The notes beneath the pieces were generated by a model. That model had not been told where the DNA came from, searched no databases, and saw only the letters and a program-made list of their open reading frames with translations. The position numbers and the translations under genes were made by a program. Positions 49,498 to 61,155 of a stretch of 64,000 bases of DNA are shown piece after piece; the first letter of the stretch is position 1; the number at the start of each line of letters is the position of its first letter. This DNA comes from Panagrolaimus kolymaensis (lineage: Eukaryota > Nematoda > Chromadorea > Rhabditida > Panagrolaimidae): positions 1,798,001 to 1,862,000 of the forward strand of contig JAJQJQ010000029.1 of the NCBI GenBank assembly GCA_028622995.1, in the 5' to 3' direction.

Positions 49498-49620
49498 TGA
49501 AAGACGACGACACACGCAGCGAATGTTTCACAAAAGACAAACCAAACTCAAGCAAAGATGGAAAACTTGGAAGCTCAACAACAACAAAAAAACAAAGCAC
49601 CTCCAAAAAAAATTTACATA

Positions 49621-52600
49621 TTTTTTAAATCAAATTTTTTTTTTGATTTTGTCACTTTATTTTTTGGTTTTAGAATCGCGGTATTTTCCCGATAAAATAC
49701 GCAGGTGATTTTAGATTTATAAAAAGAAGTTTAATTTTTTGAAGAAAGAAAAAAGTGAAAATGCACTCATGTAGAAAATTATGAAATGAAAAGCAAAGTT
49801 GAGGGTGTCAACCAATAAAAGGCATAAGTGTATTTTTTAAACAACTTTTATATGTAAAAAAAAAGTGATGAGGGTTTTTTTAAAGAAAAAATAAAAATAA
49901 AAAAGAAGAAAAACAGGAAATGGTTTTTGATTTGTTGTATCAAAACAACAGAAAGGAAATAAACTTTTATCATTTTTCGAACAGCCTTTTCTAGGATCTA
50001 AAAATTGTTTTTCCATTGAGTTTCCATAGAGATAAAATATTTTTTATTTCATGATCCTTGATTGAACACTAATTAATTTTTTGTTTTCTGTTAAACAATC
50101 GAAGTAATAATTTTTCATGAATTTTTGCTTCTTTTTTTGGTGCTTTTCAATTTCGAGAAAACTTTAGTTTTCGAAACTTAAAAATTTCAATATTTTTTCT
50201 TCTTTATTCCTATTTGTCTCATGATATTATTATGTTTTAACTTACAACAATTATTATTTTTCATTTCCCTTCAAAAAAATTTTTTTCTCTCGAATCATTG
50301 AAAGAATAATAAAAAGGGAACTTCCCACGCACTCCATTTGATCTTTCAACGACGACAAGGCAAAAAAAATGTATCACTAGAAAATTTTAGTGGTTGCTGG
50401 CTGCTTCGATCGTTAACATTTTCTTACATTTTCTATGTATGTATTTTTTCTTTCTTGAAACTCTTTTACTTCCTCATCGTCATCATAATAATTATTGCTT
50501 CCATTTTTTTGTTGTTGTAATTCTGTTGCTGCTTCTAATAATTGGTTTAACGTTTGTTAATTTTTTGAGAAAAAAAGCAATAAGGAAATAATAATAAAAA
50601 GCTTTCTGAAGCTTTTGAAATTTATACGGAAGCATCTAATTATTATATTTTTTATTGTTCCCAAAAAGCGTTTTTCTGCTTCAGAAAAAAAATTTAACAA
50701 TCATGAGAAAATAATTTTAAAACAGAAAAGAAGCAATAAAAATTCGTTTATAACTTTTTCACGTTTCTTTTTGTTGCTATGATTTTTTTTATTTTGTTAA
50801 TGTTTTTGAACTTGGTCCTTTTCTTTTTCTTCTCATCTTCTGACTAACTAACATTAAACACACACATACACACATATATCTGTATTTATTTTTTATGTTT
50901 TGAAAGTGGAATAATTTAAAGCAACAAAAATAAATTACATAAAAATATTGTGTTTTTCAGAAGCTTCTAGAGAAGAAGAAAAATATTAAAACTCCGATAA
51001 TTTTTTTTTTGTTATGTTAGCATTGTTTTTTTTTTTGCAAAAAAGAAAAAAAATGCATTTTGAATAATTATTTTTGTATAACAAAAAAAGTTTCTGTCTT
51101 CCCTTATTTTTTTCTCATTATTACATTTGCTTTAGAAATTGAAAATCTATTGTATTTTTGTATTTTTTTTTGTCGTAACAAATAATTTCAAGATGGATGT
51201 TACAAAAAAAAAATTAACCAAAAGTTTCGCTTGACAAAAAAAAACCCTCTTGAAAACCAAAAATCAAAAAGCTAAATACTGTAACAATTTTTTTTACTTG
51301 TAGTTCTAAGCTTCCATTTTTCTTCTGTAAAAATTAATCCAATTTTTTGTGTTTCGAATTTACTTTTTTTTATTTCTGTGTAAAATCAAAACAAGATAAA
51401 ACATCGTCTCTATCTATCGTTTTTTTTAAATTTTATTATTTTGCTAATTGTATTTTTATTTTGACACTTTTTTTTATAAAAAAAAACACTATTATTTTAC
51501 CCAATCAATCCAACTACCTCCGCAATAGATCTAGGCCAACATTTTAGTATTTTTTATATATTTTTTAAAAGTTTTATCTCCCTTTTTTGTGCTTTTTTAT
51601 ATTTCCTTCCATTCAAAGGATAATCTGAATTTTGTCTTTTTTATGAAAAAAAAAGTTGCTGCCTTTTTTGTTACGTATGTTCGTATGTTCTGGCCCAATA
51701 ATAACGCTATTAACGAATTTATAAAATTATTTGTGCTGAACTTTCTCTTTCTTTTTTAATATACTTTTTATTTAATATTTTTAAAGGATTTTTACTTTTA
51801 ATAAAAACTCACATGTTAGGTTTTAATTTTTATTTCATCTTTCAGTGATTGCAAGCGCGCTCACTCATTTCATAGCTCTTTATTAAAAATTCAAATTGCA
51901 ATTGTTAAAATTTTTCCAACTTTTTTGGCTTCGGTAGAGTGTCTTGCATTGTATGTTGTTTCAACTTCCAACATCCCAAATTTTTATCTCACTAAAAAGA
52001 TATTAATTAAAAGCTTTTTAATTTTTACTTTATTCGCGCATGTTATCTTTAAATCTGTCATTACTGGAATTCCAGCTTCTTCTATTTTTTAACGTCAGCT
52101 TTAGCTTTTCATTTTTTCTTTTTTTGGGTTTTTCTCCTTTTGGTAATGACATTGACATTTTTCCTCCTCGGCTTCTCTCTCTTTTTTTTTTAAATTTTTC
52201 TATCTGGATTTTTTTCACTTTTTTTCATTTTAGTTATTTTTGACTGACGACGGACTCGGTTCGTCGTCGCATGCAAAAAAAGAAGCATGGAAGAAGCAGT
52301 AGCATTGTTTCAAAAATAAGTAGTCGTGTTTTCTTTCCTCTTGCAGAAATTTGTCTTTCTTTTTCCATTTGCTTCGTGTGTAATAATGTATGTTTACATA
52401 TTCAATTAAAAAATTTATTTAAAATTAAGATTAATTAAAAAAATAAAGAAAATAATATTTTTTTTTGACTTTCTAATTTTTTTTTTGTGTTTTCGTTCTA
52501 TCTTTTTTTGTACCATAATTTTAGTTTTTGTTGATTTTTGGTAGTTTAACTCAAATTTAAAAAGGTTATTGTTTTCGACGTGAAAATTATTTAACTGATT

Positions 52601-54740
52601 CTTCAAAACAGTAATAAATATGAAAATAAAGAAATTTTTTTGGAATGAAAAAATGAACTTAAATTTTCTTTCAAGAAACCATTTGCAAAATAAATAAAGA
52701 AAGAATAAATCGTGGAACTATTTTTTTCTTTGAACTTTCCTCCTTTTTTTTAAAGTTTTAATTTTTTTAACAGTTCATTGACGTCAATGAAATTTCTTAT
52801 TTTAAAAATTTCTAGACTTATCAATTTTTTTAAATGTTTCTTTTCTTTTGACTTTTTAATGTTCTTCTCGTTGTTGCAACAAAAAAAACTGTTAAGTGGA
52901 AGCGAAGGAGTGATTCACTAACAAAAATTTTTAAGGGCGTTAAAATGGTGTTATAAAATATTTAACAATACTTAAAAAAATGAAACGCCGACGACGTCGT
53001 TCGTGGTGGTAGGGTTTACGCGAGCGAGGGTGGTGGAAGCATTTTTTAGTATTATTGCGTATGTCCAAACAAACATTTTTTTCTTGATAATTGGAAATTT
53101 TTGTTTTTGTTTTTGAGTAAAAATATAAACTCCGTGATAAATATTCTTCGATTAACAAAGTTTTTTGATCTTTGAGGCAACAAAAAAAAGATATGTTATT
53201 TTTCAGCGATTTAATCCATTAATTATTTTTGTAATGTTTTTTTGATATATTTTTTCTGGCCTTGATCTGCCAACATTTTTTTTTCGCCTTTCATTTATTA
53301 AAAAAAATTTTGTTTTTAGTTTGATCAAAAAAAATTTATGCCCAAACATAATTTTCTGAATTTTTTGGAGTGGGCATTGCTGTAAACTTAACTAAAACTG
53401 AAAACATCGTTTTTTTCAAATACCCAAAAATTAGTTAGAATATCCTTTGACTACAAAAAATTATGTAATATTTTTCTGAATTAATCCATTTTTATGTTTT
53501 ATTTTTTGCTGATCTTGGATCCGCCAACCATTATTTTTGCCTTATTTTTTGTTTGATTTTGTTTTTAGTTCGATCAGATTATGCCTTCAAAACTTTTTGA
53601 AGGTCATAAAAAAACATATAAAAGTAATACAGTTTTTTCTTTGAAATACAAAAAATCATCTCTTTTATTCCGCTTAAAACATATGATTTTTTTTAACTGT
53701 ACCTTTAAGAAAATTATTATTTAACGAATTTTTACATTTATAAAAATTTCATAAACTTTTTTTATTATTATTTTTTCTCGAATTTTTGTTTGATATTTTT
53801 GAATAAAAATATTAATTAAGGAATTTTGCATTTTGTCTTTTAAAAGTCTCATGATTGTGATTTTCTCTTTTTGTTTTGTTTTTTTAATTGGGTTTAGTGA
53901 TATTTAAAAAAAGTTCATCAACATAATTGCGCAATTTTTTTGATTAAAAAAATAAAAACTATAAAACTATATTTTTTTAAATGATTTGTTTGTATTTTTT
54001 GATCACTCAAACTTCATTTTGCGTGCATAGTTTTTTTAGAAAACCAGCAGAGCAGCCATTTCTGGAAGGAAAAAATGTTACAAATCCCGCCTTTTTTATT
54101 TTTTTTAAATTATCAGCTACCTCCCTTGATTTTTTCCTTGGCTATTTTGTTGCCTCATAAAAACCATGTTTTTTTGTTAAAATTTAATCTGAAAATTTCT
54201 ATTAATGAATTTTACAATATTTTTTAATGCAAATTTCCTCCAAAGGAACAAAGGCTTTCTTTTTCCTAGCTTGACAAAATATAAATATATTTCATTAAAA
54301 TTCTTTTTTTTTCTCGAAAACCTTCTCCAAAACAGCTGCTCAAAGCATACACAACCATTATCGCCGATATTATTGCATATTTTCTTTTTTTTTCATTCTT
54401 ATTTTTGCGCCCTCTCTTTTTCTTTTCTTTTTTTCTACCCATTCTCATGATCCCCTGGGGCTGTTTTGGTTCTACTGCCTGCTTCCATCCCATATTTTTA
54501 TTTGTTTACTTTTACCCAAAACAAACCCAACAGAAAAATTTCGTTCTTTCGCTATCCTAAAAAAACAACAAAACCAAAAACCTTTTCTATTTTTTATTTT
54601 CTCTCTCCAGAAGTACCAAATTTACACATGTCTGTGGTTTGATGTGATCGATCATTGAGTATTTTTTTTTATTTGTGGAAGATCATCTAATTATTTTTTT
54701 ACAAACAACTGCCTTCTTTGCAGACATACTCCACTTTTTT
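49621..54740. other. 5-kb gene-poor A+T-rich region
   Basis: No exon with a recognisable domain on either strand. T-rich tracts give many short Phe- or Lys-rich frames. It contains a degenerate direct repeat near 53210-53345 and 53475-53585 (shared TTGATCTGCCAAC-like and TTGTTTTTAGTT strings) and a CpG-rich patch near 52980-53040. 54831-55797 is similar, with no gene seen. Confidence 0.5.
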
Positions 54741-54821
54741 GAACGATATTCACTTCGTCATTTTCGCCCCAGAAATGACCGTATTTTTTCTGGGGCGAAA
54801 ATAACGAAGTGAATATCGTTC
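54741..54821. mobile_element. 81-bp perfect-hairpin insertion (MITE-like) with 9-bp target duplication
   Basis: Two 35-bp arms (54741-54775 and 54787-54821) are inverse complements at 34 of 35 positions, separated by an 11-nt loop. The flanks are exact 9-bp direct repeats CACTTTTTT (54732-54740 and 54822-54830). The ends read GAACG...CGTTC. Full-length palindrome plus 9-bp duplication fits a foldback or Mutator-like miniature element. It contains GC-richer CGCCCCAG blocks unlike the surroundings. A small-RNA hairpin is an alternative reading, but the target duplication favours a transposon. Confidence 0.85.
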
Positions 54822-55797
54822 CACTTTTTTCGTGTTTATTTCTTTTTTTGTCGCCACAAACTTTTTCTTGAATTTTTGTTATTATTTTTTTGTATTTTTA
54901 AAAACAAAAACCCATAATTTTTATTTCTTCTTTTTTTTTTCAGATAAAAAAATACTTTTAAAGCTCGACGAACCTAACATATTTTTATTACGGGCCCAGT
55001 TTTCTTTTGAATTTTTTTAAATACAAAAATTATCAACCTTCAAAAATATCGTTTTTTTTGTTATCATCGACAGAAATCAATTTTTTTTCAAAAAAATTTA
55101 TTAATGAAATATTTTTCTTGGAATAATAAAAATTTATCATCATCAAATAATTCAAAAGCTTCCAACGCTTCGAGTGAATTAACTTTAGTTAATCAAAAAA
55201 TCTTGATTTTACCGAATCGTTCAAAAACATTTCAATCTAATTAATTTGTTTGGGTATAAAAAAAATTAAAAAAAGGTTAGTTTTTTTGCTAATTTTAATA
55301 AGTTTTTAAAAATAAACTCATGTTTATATAAATTTTAAATGTTAAACTCTAACGGTTTTATTTTTATCCTATACATTTTTAATTTCTCATGGCCCTGAAC
55401 ATTAGAAAAATAAAAGAAACATAACTAAAAAAAAATTCCCATGGAAATGAAATAATTTGATTTAATAGCTTTTTTTTCATTTGGCTATTCTCCTCTCCAA
55501 GAAAATTTTTCTTTATTAGCCTTTCAATTTTTTGAAAAACATATTTGGAAGTGCATTGTTTTTTTCTTCTTAGCACAAATTTCTCATCCATAAACTTTAA
55601 GCTCTAAACTTTCATCGAATTCAACCAACAACAAACAAAAAAATCCTTTAAAAGCAGCAATAAATAAATGTTTTTTTCCATCCATTTTTCTAAAAATAAA
55701 CAATTTCCATTTCTCATTTCATCTTTATTTTTTTTAGTTTCATTGCTGCTGAATTTTTTTTATTATTTTTATTTGCAACAAAAAAAAACCGACGACA

Positions 55798-58422
55798 ATG
55801 TTAGCGCCTCGAGGAAAGCCACATTGTATTATTGCTTTATTTGCTGCATTAGCGGCGCTCGTAAATTTTCAAGTAAGTCTCTCACATTTTTTTATCCATT
55901 TTTTTTTTGAATTAAAGATTTAAATATTTTTTTAAAATTAAGGAAGCCTATTCAAATTCATATCCAAATACAGCATATTTTTCATTTCGTAATTATATAA
56001 ATGAAAGTTATATTTCGAGAGGGGCGAAAGATGGAATGCCAGAATGGATTTTTACATGGGTTTGGAGTTTAGTATTAAACATATGGTTTATTGGTTATTT
56101 ATTTGGTGTGTTTTTTACTCCTTACATGACTGATAATTATGGAAGAAAAAGTAAGTTAAAAAAAGTTCATGAAACCAAACAACAATAGAGTCAATGATTT
56201 CGAAGCAAAAAGTTTTCATCATTTTCTTTGATTTTTATTTAATTTTTTTTCTTCAAAAAATAACAAAGTATTTTCATGGCTTTAAAATCTTTTATGATTC
56301 TCGAGCTTGGGTAAATAAATAATTGCCTGGGTCTTACAACTAGACCCAAAATTTTCGATTCTAAACTCTAACTTTTAAGTTTAATTTTTTTAAAAATAAA
56401 ATATGTAAATTTTTAAAATTCCAGCTTCCTTGGTTCTTGCTAACATTGTATCCCTCATTGGCACAATTCTATGCACTATGGGTATTTGGATAAAAATACC
56501 TGAACTTTTATTTTTTGGTCGAATTGTTGCTTCAGCAAGCTGCGGAGTATCTTTTATAACTCTAATTTTATTTCTTCAAGTATGTAATTAAAATTTTTAT
56601 TTATTTTTTTAACATTCAAAAAATTTTTGTTGTTTCAGGAAACAACTCCAACCGATATGAGAGGTGTCTGTAGTTTCTTATCCGAAACCGCTTTCATCGC
56701 AATGAATGTAGTTGGAATGGGTTTTGGTTTGAATGTGGTTCTCGGGCAAAATTTAGTTTTATTAGTTGGATTTGGTGTGATTCCTGGAGCGGTTGCAATA
56801 TTAATTATGTTTCCTTTAAAAGAAACTCCAAAATTTTTATTGATTCATAAAAAGGATCGTAAAGCTGCCATAGAATCACTCAAATTTTATCGAGGTTAGT
56901 TTTAATTATCTAAACAAAAGTTTTTGAGTCTTGCAACGAAAAAGCTAAAGATTGTATTTTTTTTGTACTGTAAAAAATGTTTAAATTTTATAGGTGAAAA
57001 TCAAAATTACGATGAAATTATTTTAAATATCCTTAAAGAATCCGATGAAAAAATAGATATGCCTTTGATGAGAGCTGTCAAGGATGTCCTTGTTCAACCT
57101 CATCTTCGTAAAGCTTTAATTCTTGGAGTTATGTCTCTTCAATTAGTGGTTGGAATTTGGCCTATTTTATATTTATCCACCGATATATTGGAATCACATT
57201 TTTCAAATGAAATGGCTCAATATGCGTCATTTGCATTTATAATATCAAATTTTTTGGCTTCCATTTTTGGAACCTTTTATGTTGATAAATTTGGTCGAAG
57301 ACCTATGATGATTGGAGCAGGAATTTTAAATACTTTTTGCCTTATTTTATATTTAGTTTTTGATCGATTAGCTTCGAGTGTTCATGGTTATTATCGTTAT
57401 GGGTGTGTTGGAAGCTTAATGGGTTTTGGTGTTACTTATGGGTAAGTTTTTTATTTACCTTTAAAAAAAGCTTAAATACCAAAAAAAAATTTCGTTTTGA
57501 AATACAAAATTCTAACCGGAAATTCAAATTTAAACTTTTTTGAATTCTTTATAAAAGAGGTTTCCTATTTTCCTTTTTTGGACCTAAATTCCAACGAAAA
57601 AAAATTTAAAAAATGCAATAAAAAAGTTCAAAACTTTTTTCTTTGTAAAACCAAAAATTTTTATTGTAAATTTAATTATTTATGATTTTAATAAATTTTC
57701 TTTCCAATTTTTGTGCACTATAATTTTAAAGAAAAAAACTAAAAACACAATTAAAAAATCTATTTTTTTTTAGTGGAGCTTTGGGTCCAATAGCATATTT
57801 TATTACTTCTGAATTAGCTGCTCAACGATATCGTTCATTAATTCAATCCATTGTATTTGGAATAAGTACATCAATAAATTTTGTTTTTTCATTTATTACT
57901 TTGCCTATGTATCAATGGATAAGTGCATGGTCATTTTTACCTTTATTTATTATACCTTCAACTTTATCATTGATTTATTTATATCGAAATTTGCCTGAAA
58001 CAAAAGGGAAAGAAATTCATGAAATTGTTGCACAAATGATTTTAACTGAATCTGAAAATGATTTATCAAAAAAACCAAAATCAAATTCAAGAAGTCCATC
58101 AAAAAAGAGAGGTGCAAGCCTTTCAACGACGACAACGACATGGTCATCAAATTCTGTGTCTTCTGAAGCACCTTTAACAACACCATCGTCAGCTATTTCA
58201 TCTTCATCAACAGCGTCATCGTCTGCTTTTAATTCATCTGAAGATGATAGTGAAACAGGAGAATGTAGTAATAATAAAAAAATGATGATGAAATTAAAAT
58301 ATGAAACAGCGAAAGCCACGAGAGATTATTCTAAAAAAGCTCCACCGTTTTATTGTAGCGCTTTACCCAGCGTTGGAGCAAATGTGGTTACGGATATTTC
58401 ATTTGGTGGATCGGGATATTAA
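55798..58422 (+). CDS. MFS sugar transporter (GLUT-like, 596 aa)
   Basis: Exons 55798-55872, 55943-56150, 56425-56579, 56639-56894, 56994-57441, 57774-58422. Twelve hydrophobic segments. Loop 2-3 has TDNYGRK, the helix 4-5 region has GRIVASASCGVSFITLILF followed by ETTPTDMRG, and after helix 6 there is PLKETPKFLL and LKFYRG. Loop 8-9 is DKFGRRPM, helix 10 has GALGPIAYFITSELAAQRYR, and the end of helix 12 is LPETKGKEIHEI. These are the standard sugar-porter motifs; transport of hexoses or related polyols across the plasma membrane is likely. The last 120 residues form a Ser/Thr-rich cytoplasmic tail, longer than usual, ending with SALPSVGANVV. Confidence 0.93.
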
Positions 58423-59619
58423 TAAATTTTATAAATACATATCGTTTTTCGTTGTTGTTAATTGTTTTTAATTTGTTTGTTTGTAAATATAATGAATGAA
58501 TGCTTTTTGTGGTTTTAACAACAAAAAAATTTTTTTTGATTAATAACAATGCAAATATTTATCAAATTCCAAAGTGACTTTAATTTGAGGAGAAAATACA
58601 AAAAAAAAGACAGAGAGTAAAATATTTTAAAGAAAGATGTGATCTTCGAAAAAAGCTCAAAGTTTTGGGATAGTAAAAAGCAGTTATCTTTAATTTACAG
58701 TTAATGGAGGTTTCCATTTGTTAATATTAATATCCCTGATCAACACTTTTAGAATTATTTTATTATAGTTTCAAAAAAAGATTCTTTTTTTTTTCTTCTT
58801 CTTAAAATGTTGTTTGGTTGCTTATCTCGTGATTATTAAGAAATATATGTTTATGAATTTGAATTCGCTAAAATTAAACACAAAAATGAAATTGAAAATT
58901 CAATAATTTATAAATCAAAATCAACAAACAAGAAAAAAATATATACATACATTAACAAAACAAAAATAATTTACATGAAAGAAAAAAGCGAGAAACTATG
59001 ACAAAAATCAAAAATGAGAAAAAATATATATTCTTTGATTTCCATTAAAAACGACTTGAAGCAGCTAAAGTTGACGAGAGAAGTTGAGACGAGTCACCAT
59101 GAATTGAAGAAGAAAATCAGCCGAGCCATTAGAACATATTTAGCAGCAAAAAAGTGGATCATCCATCATAAAATTAACATTTTCGTTGTTGTTTTTTCCA
59201 TAAAAATCGAATAATATAAATAAGCGGAATTAAAAGTAAGAAGAACATTTTGATTTTGAAAATTGAAAATTGATTTAGATTGGTTGATTGTAAAGATAGT
59301 AAAAAGTTTTTGAAAGATGAAATATCAGCGTTGAAATGAAAGATGAATGATTCGTTATTGATTTTTTTTTAGTCAAACTTTTTGTGTGAAATTTTTTTTT
59401 GAAATTTAAAAAGAAAGCTTTAAGGGCATTTTTGGCAAGCAATCAAAAATAATGCTTCCTTTGAGAGAGAATGATCTAATTAAAAAAGACTGCCTTTCGT
59501 CGTGAAATTATTTTTATCAGATAAATTTCAATAGAAGATTAATAAAAAAAATTTTGATGGTCACAAAATAATCTTTTTTTTTTATCTTTTGATCTTGCTT
59601 TTATTGTTTTGGCACAAAA
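58423..59619. other. intergenic, no firm gene
   Basis: About 1.2 kb, A+T-rich. A 66-codon frame at 59014-59214 is Lys-rich without a domain and is not called. Confidence 0.45.
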
Positions 59620-60099
59620 ATGAAAAGAAATAATGATGGATCAGAAATGAATAAGTAAAGTTTTTTAATTTATGCAATAAATATATAAAAATGTTTTTTA
59701 GACAACCCAATAAGAAACAGAAAATCAAAGCAAATGATTATGTTTTGCGGAAGAGCCTCAAACAATCGATTCCCTTTGATTCCGATCATTTCAATGATAT
59801 CAATAACGAATATGAGGTTGATACAATTCTAAGTTTCAATCAAAACAACGGACTATCCTGCAAACGCCATCGAAGCTGCATATGAAGCTGAACCCAAATG
59901 TTTCAATGATGTCAAACTTGTTCGTACGAATTCAACTCCAAATGCATCAGAAGAAATTAGATCAAATTCAAAGAATGATGGAACAACGGCGATGCAAAGC
60001 AAAGAAGAGATCGTTGAAAAACCAAAACCAAAACCAAAACCAAAACCAAAACCAAAACCAAAGCCAAAATCAAAGTCAAAGAAGAAGAAACGGCATTGA
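59620..60099 (+). pseudogene. probable frameshifted gene with chromodomain-like start and (Pro-Lys) tail
   Basis: Exon 59620-59654 (MKRNNDGSEMN) joins exon 2 from 59702 (phase 2). The frame reads NDYVLRKSL and NNEYEVDTILSFNQNNG, which resembles the first strand of a chromodomain, then closes at TGA 59883-59885. The next frame (+1) is open from about 59840 (DYPANAIEAAYEAEPKCFND, similar to a chromodomain C-terminal helix) through VEKPKPK repeats to TGA at 60097-60099. The middle of the domain (the aromatic WKGY part) is absent. This suggests a deletion plus frameshift; a sequence error or an unrelated 72-residue protein are alternatives. Confidence 0.4.
60022..60068 (+). repeat. CCAAAA hexamer tandem repeat
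   Basis: About seven to eight units of CCAAAA with slight changes at the end (CCAAAG, TCAAAG). In the +1 frame it codes for alternating Pro-Lys; in the other frames Gln-Asn or Thr-Lys types. Confidence 0.8.
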
Positions 60100-61155
60100 A
60101 TGTGAATTGTAATAACCTTATTTATGTTTATGTCTTTTATTTATCGTATTTATTAATTTATTTTGTAATAATAAAGAAAATTTTTTGTTTGTACTCTTTT
60201 TTCTGACATTTATTTCCTCTAAATTTTATTGTAAGCTTGGTTAAAAAAAGTTGGATACTCGAAGTTATTGAAAGCAAGCGATCCTTGTAAAGCATTTGTC
60301 AATACAAACTAGAAGCTCCGCGTGCTTTCGGCCCGCTATGAAGATTGTTTCATTGCAATATAAAAAATGAGTTTTTAATTTTCCATGGTCGTGGACAATT
60401 AATTCCAAAATTAACGATATTTTTAAACGAAGCAAAATCAAGCGAACTATTATACAATCTTATATTATCTTTTAATTCTTTAATGTCAAAAAATTTTTCA
60501 AGGTCCCTTTGATTCTCTTATTGCTGTTGGTTCCTTGGAATAAAAAACTAAAAATTTATTTTACTTACACTGCAAATTAGCTTCTGTTTTAAAAAAGTCC
60601 TTCTTAATTTTTTTTAAAAGAGATTTTCAAATCTCTTACCAATTTTTTGTTGGGTGAATATTTGTCTTTTTTTGTTTCAAGTAACTAACTTCTTTTCTTT
60701 TAATTTAATAAAGTTTTTTTCTTAGCAATTAGGAGTTTATTTCTTCAAAATTTTTGCCTTCACTTTTTTTTCTTTTACATAAGTGTGAAAATTCAAAATT
60801 TAAACAAAAAAATTTCTTCTTCATTGTTACTGGCTTTTTTAAATCTTATTTTCTCCTTTTTTTAAAGAAATTTCCTAATCTTTGGCAGATGTTTTGTTGT
60901 TGTTCTCAGACAGCATTGCCTCCAAGTAACAAACAGCTCCTCTTCGATTTCTGTTGACAAAGAAGAAAAAAATGAATGTTGCACCGAAGAAACAGTTTTC
61001 ATAGAAAATATTTGCTTTCTTTGACCATTTTTGTTGAATTAAAAAAAAAAGACTTTTTTTCTTAAGATTAAAAACGAGGAGGAACTGATTTGGAAACAAA
61101 ACTTTAACTTTGGTTCTTGTATTTTTATATTTGATTTTTTTAGACGTTCTTCTTT
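60100..61155. other. intergenic, no gene seen
   Basis: A+T-rich except for a GC-richer stretch near 60310-60345 (CTCCGCGTGCTTTCGGCCCG) of unknown nature. A TTTTTTAG acceptor ends at 61143, twelve bases before the next ATG. Confidence 0.45.

Larger units (their letters stand above)
44930..49620 (-). repeat. right arm of the ~4.7-kb inverted duplication
   Basis: Reverse-complement partner of about 11010-15835. It contains the intact claudin-like gene (45887-46853), the intact double-lectin gene (48097-49497) and a small transposon at 47379-47451 missing from the left arm. It lacks about 250 bp present in the left arm near 14950-15205. Outer limits are approximate. 44865-45886 holds no gene apart from the promoter elements of the claudin-like gene. 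Confidence 0.85.

Noticed and set aside
52240..52270. Small GACGACG...CGTCGTC palindrome
   Set aside because: Seven-base arms are too short to separate from chance, and there is no target duplication or repeat copy nearby.
49523..54500. Many 60-80 codon Phe/Leu- or Lys/Arg-rich frames
   Set aside because: Typical of poly-T/poly-A tracts; none shows a motif, signal peptide with mature domain, or consistent exon neighbours.
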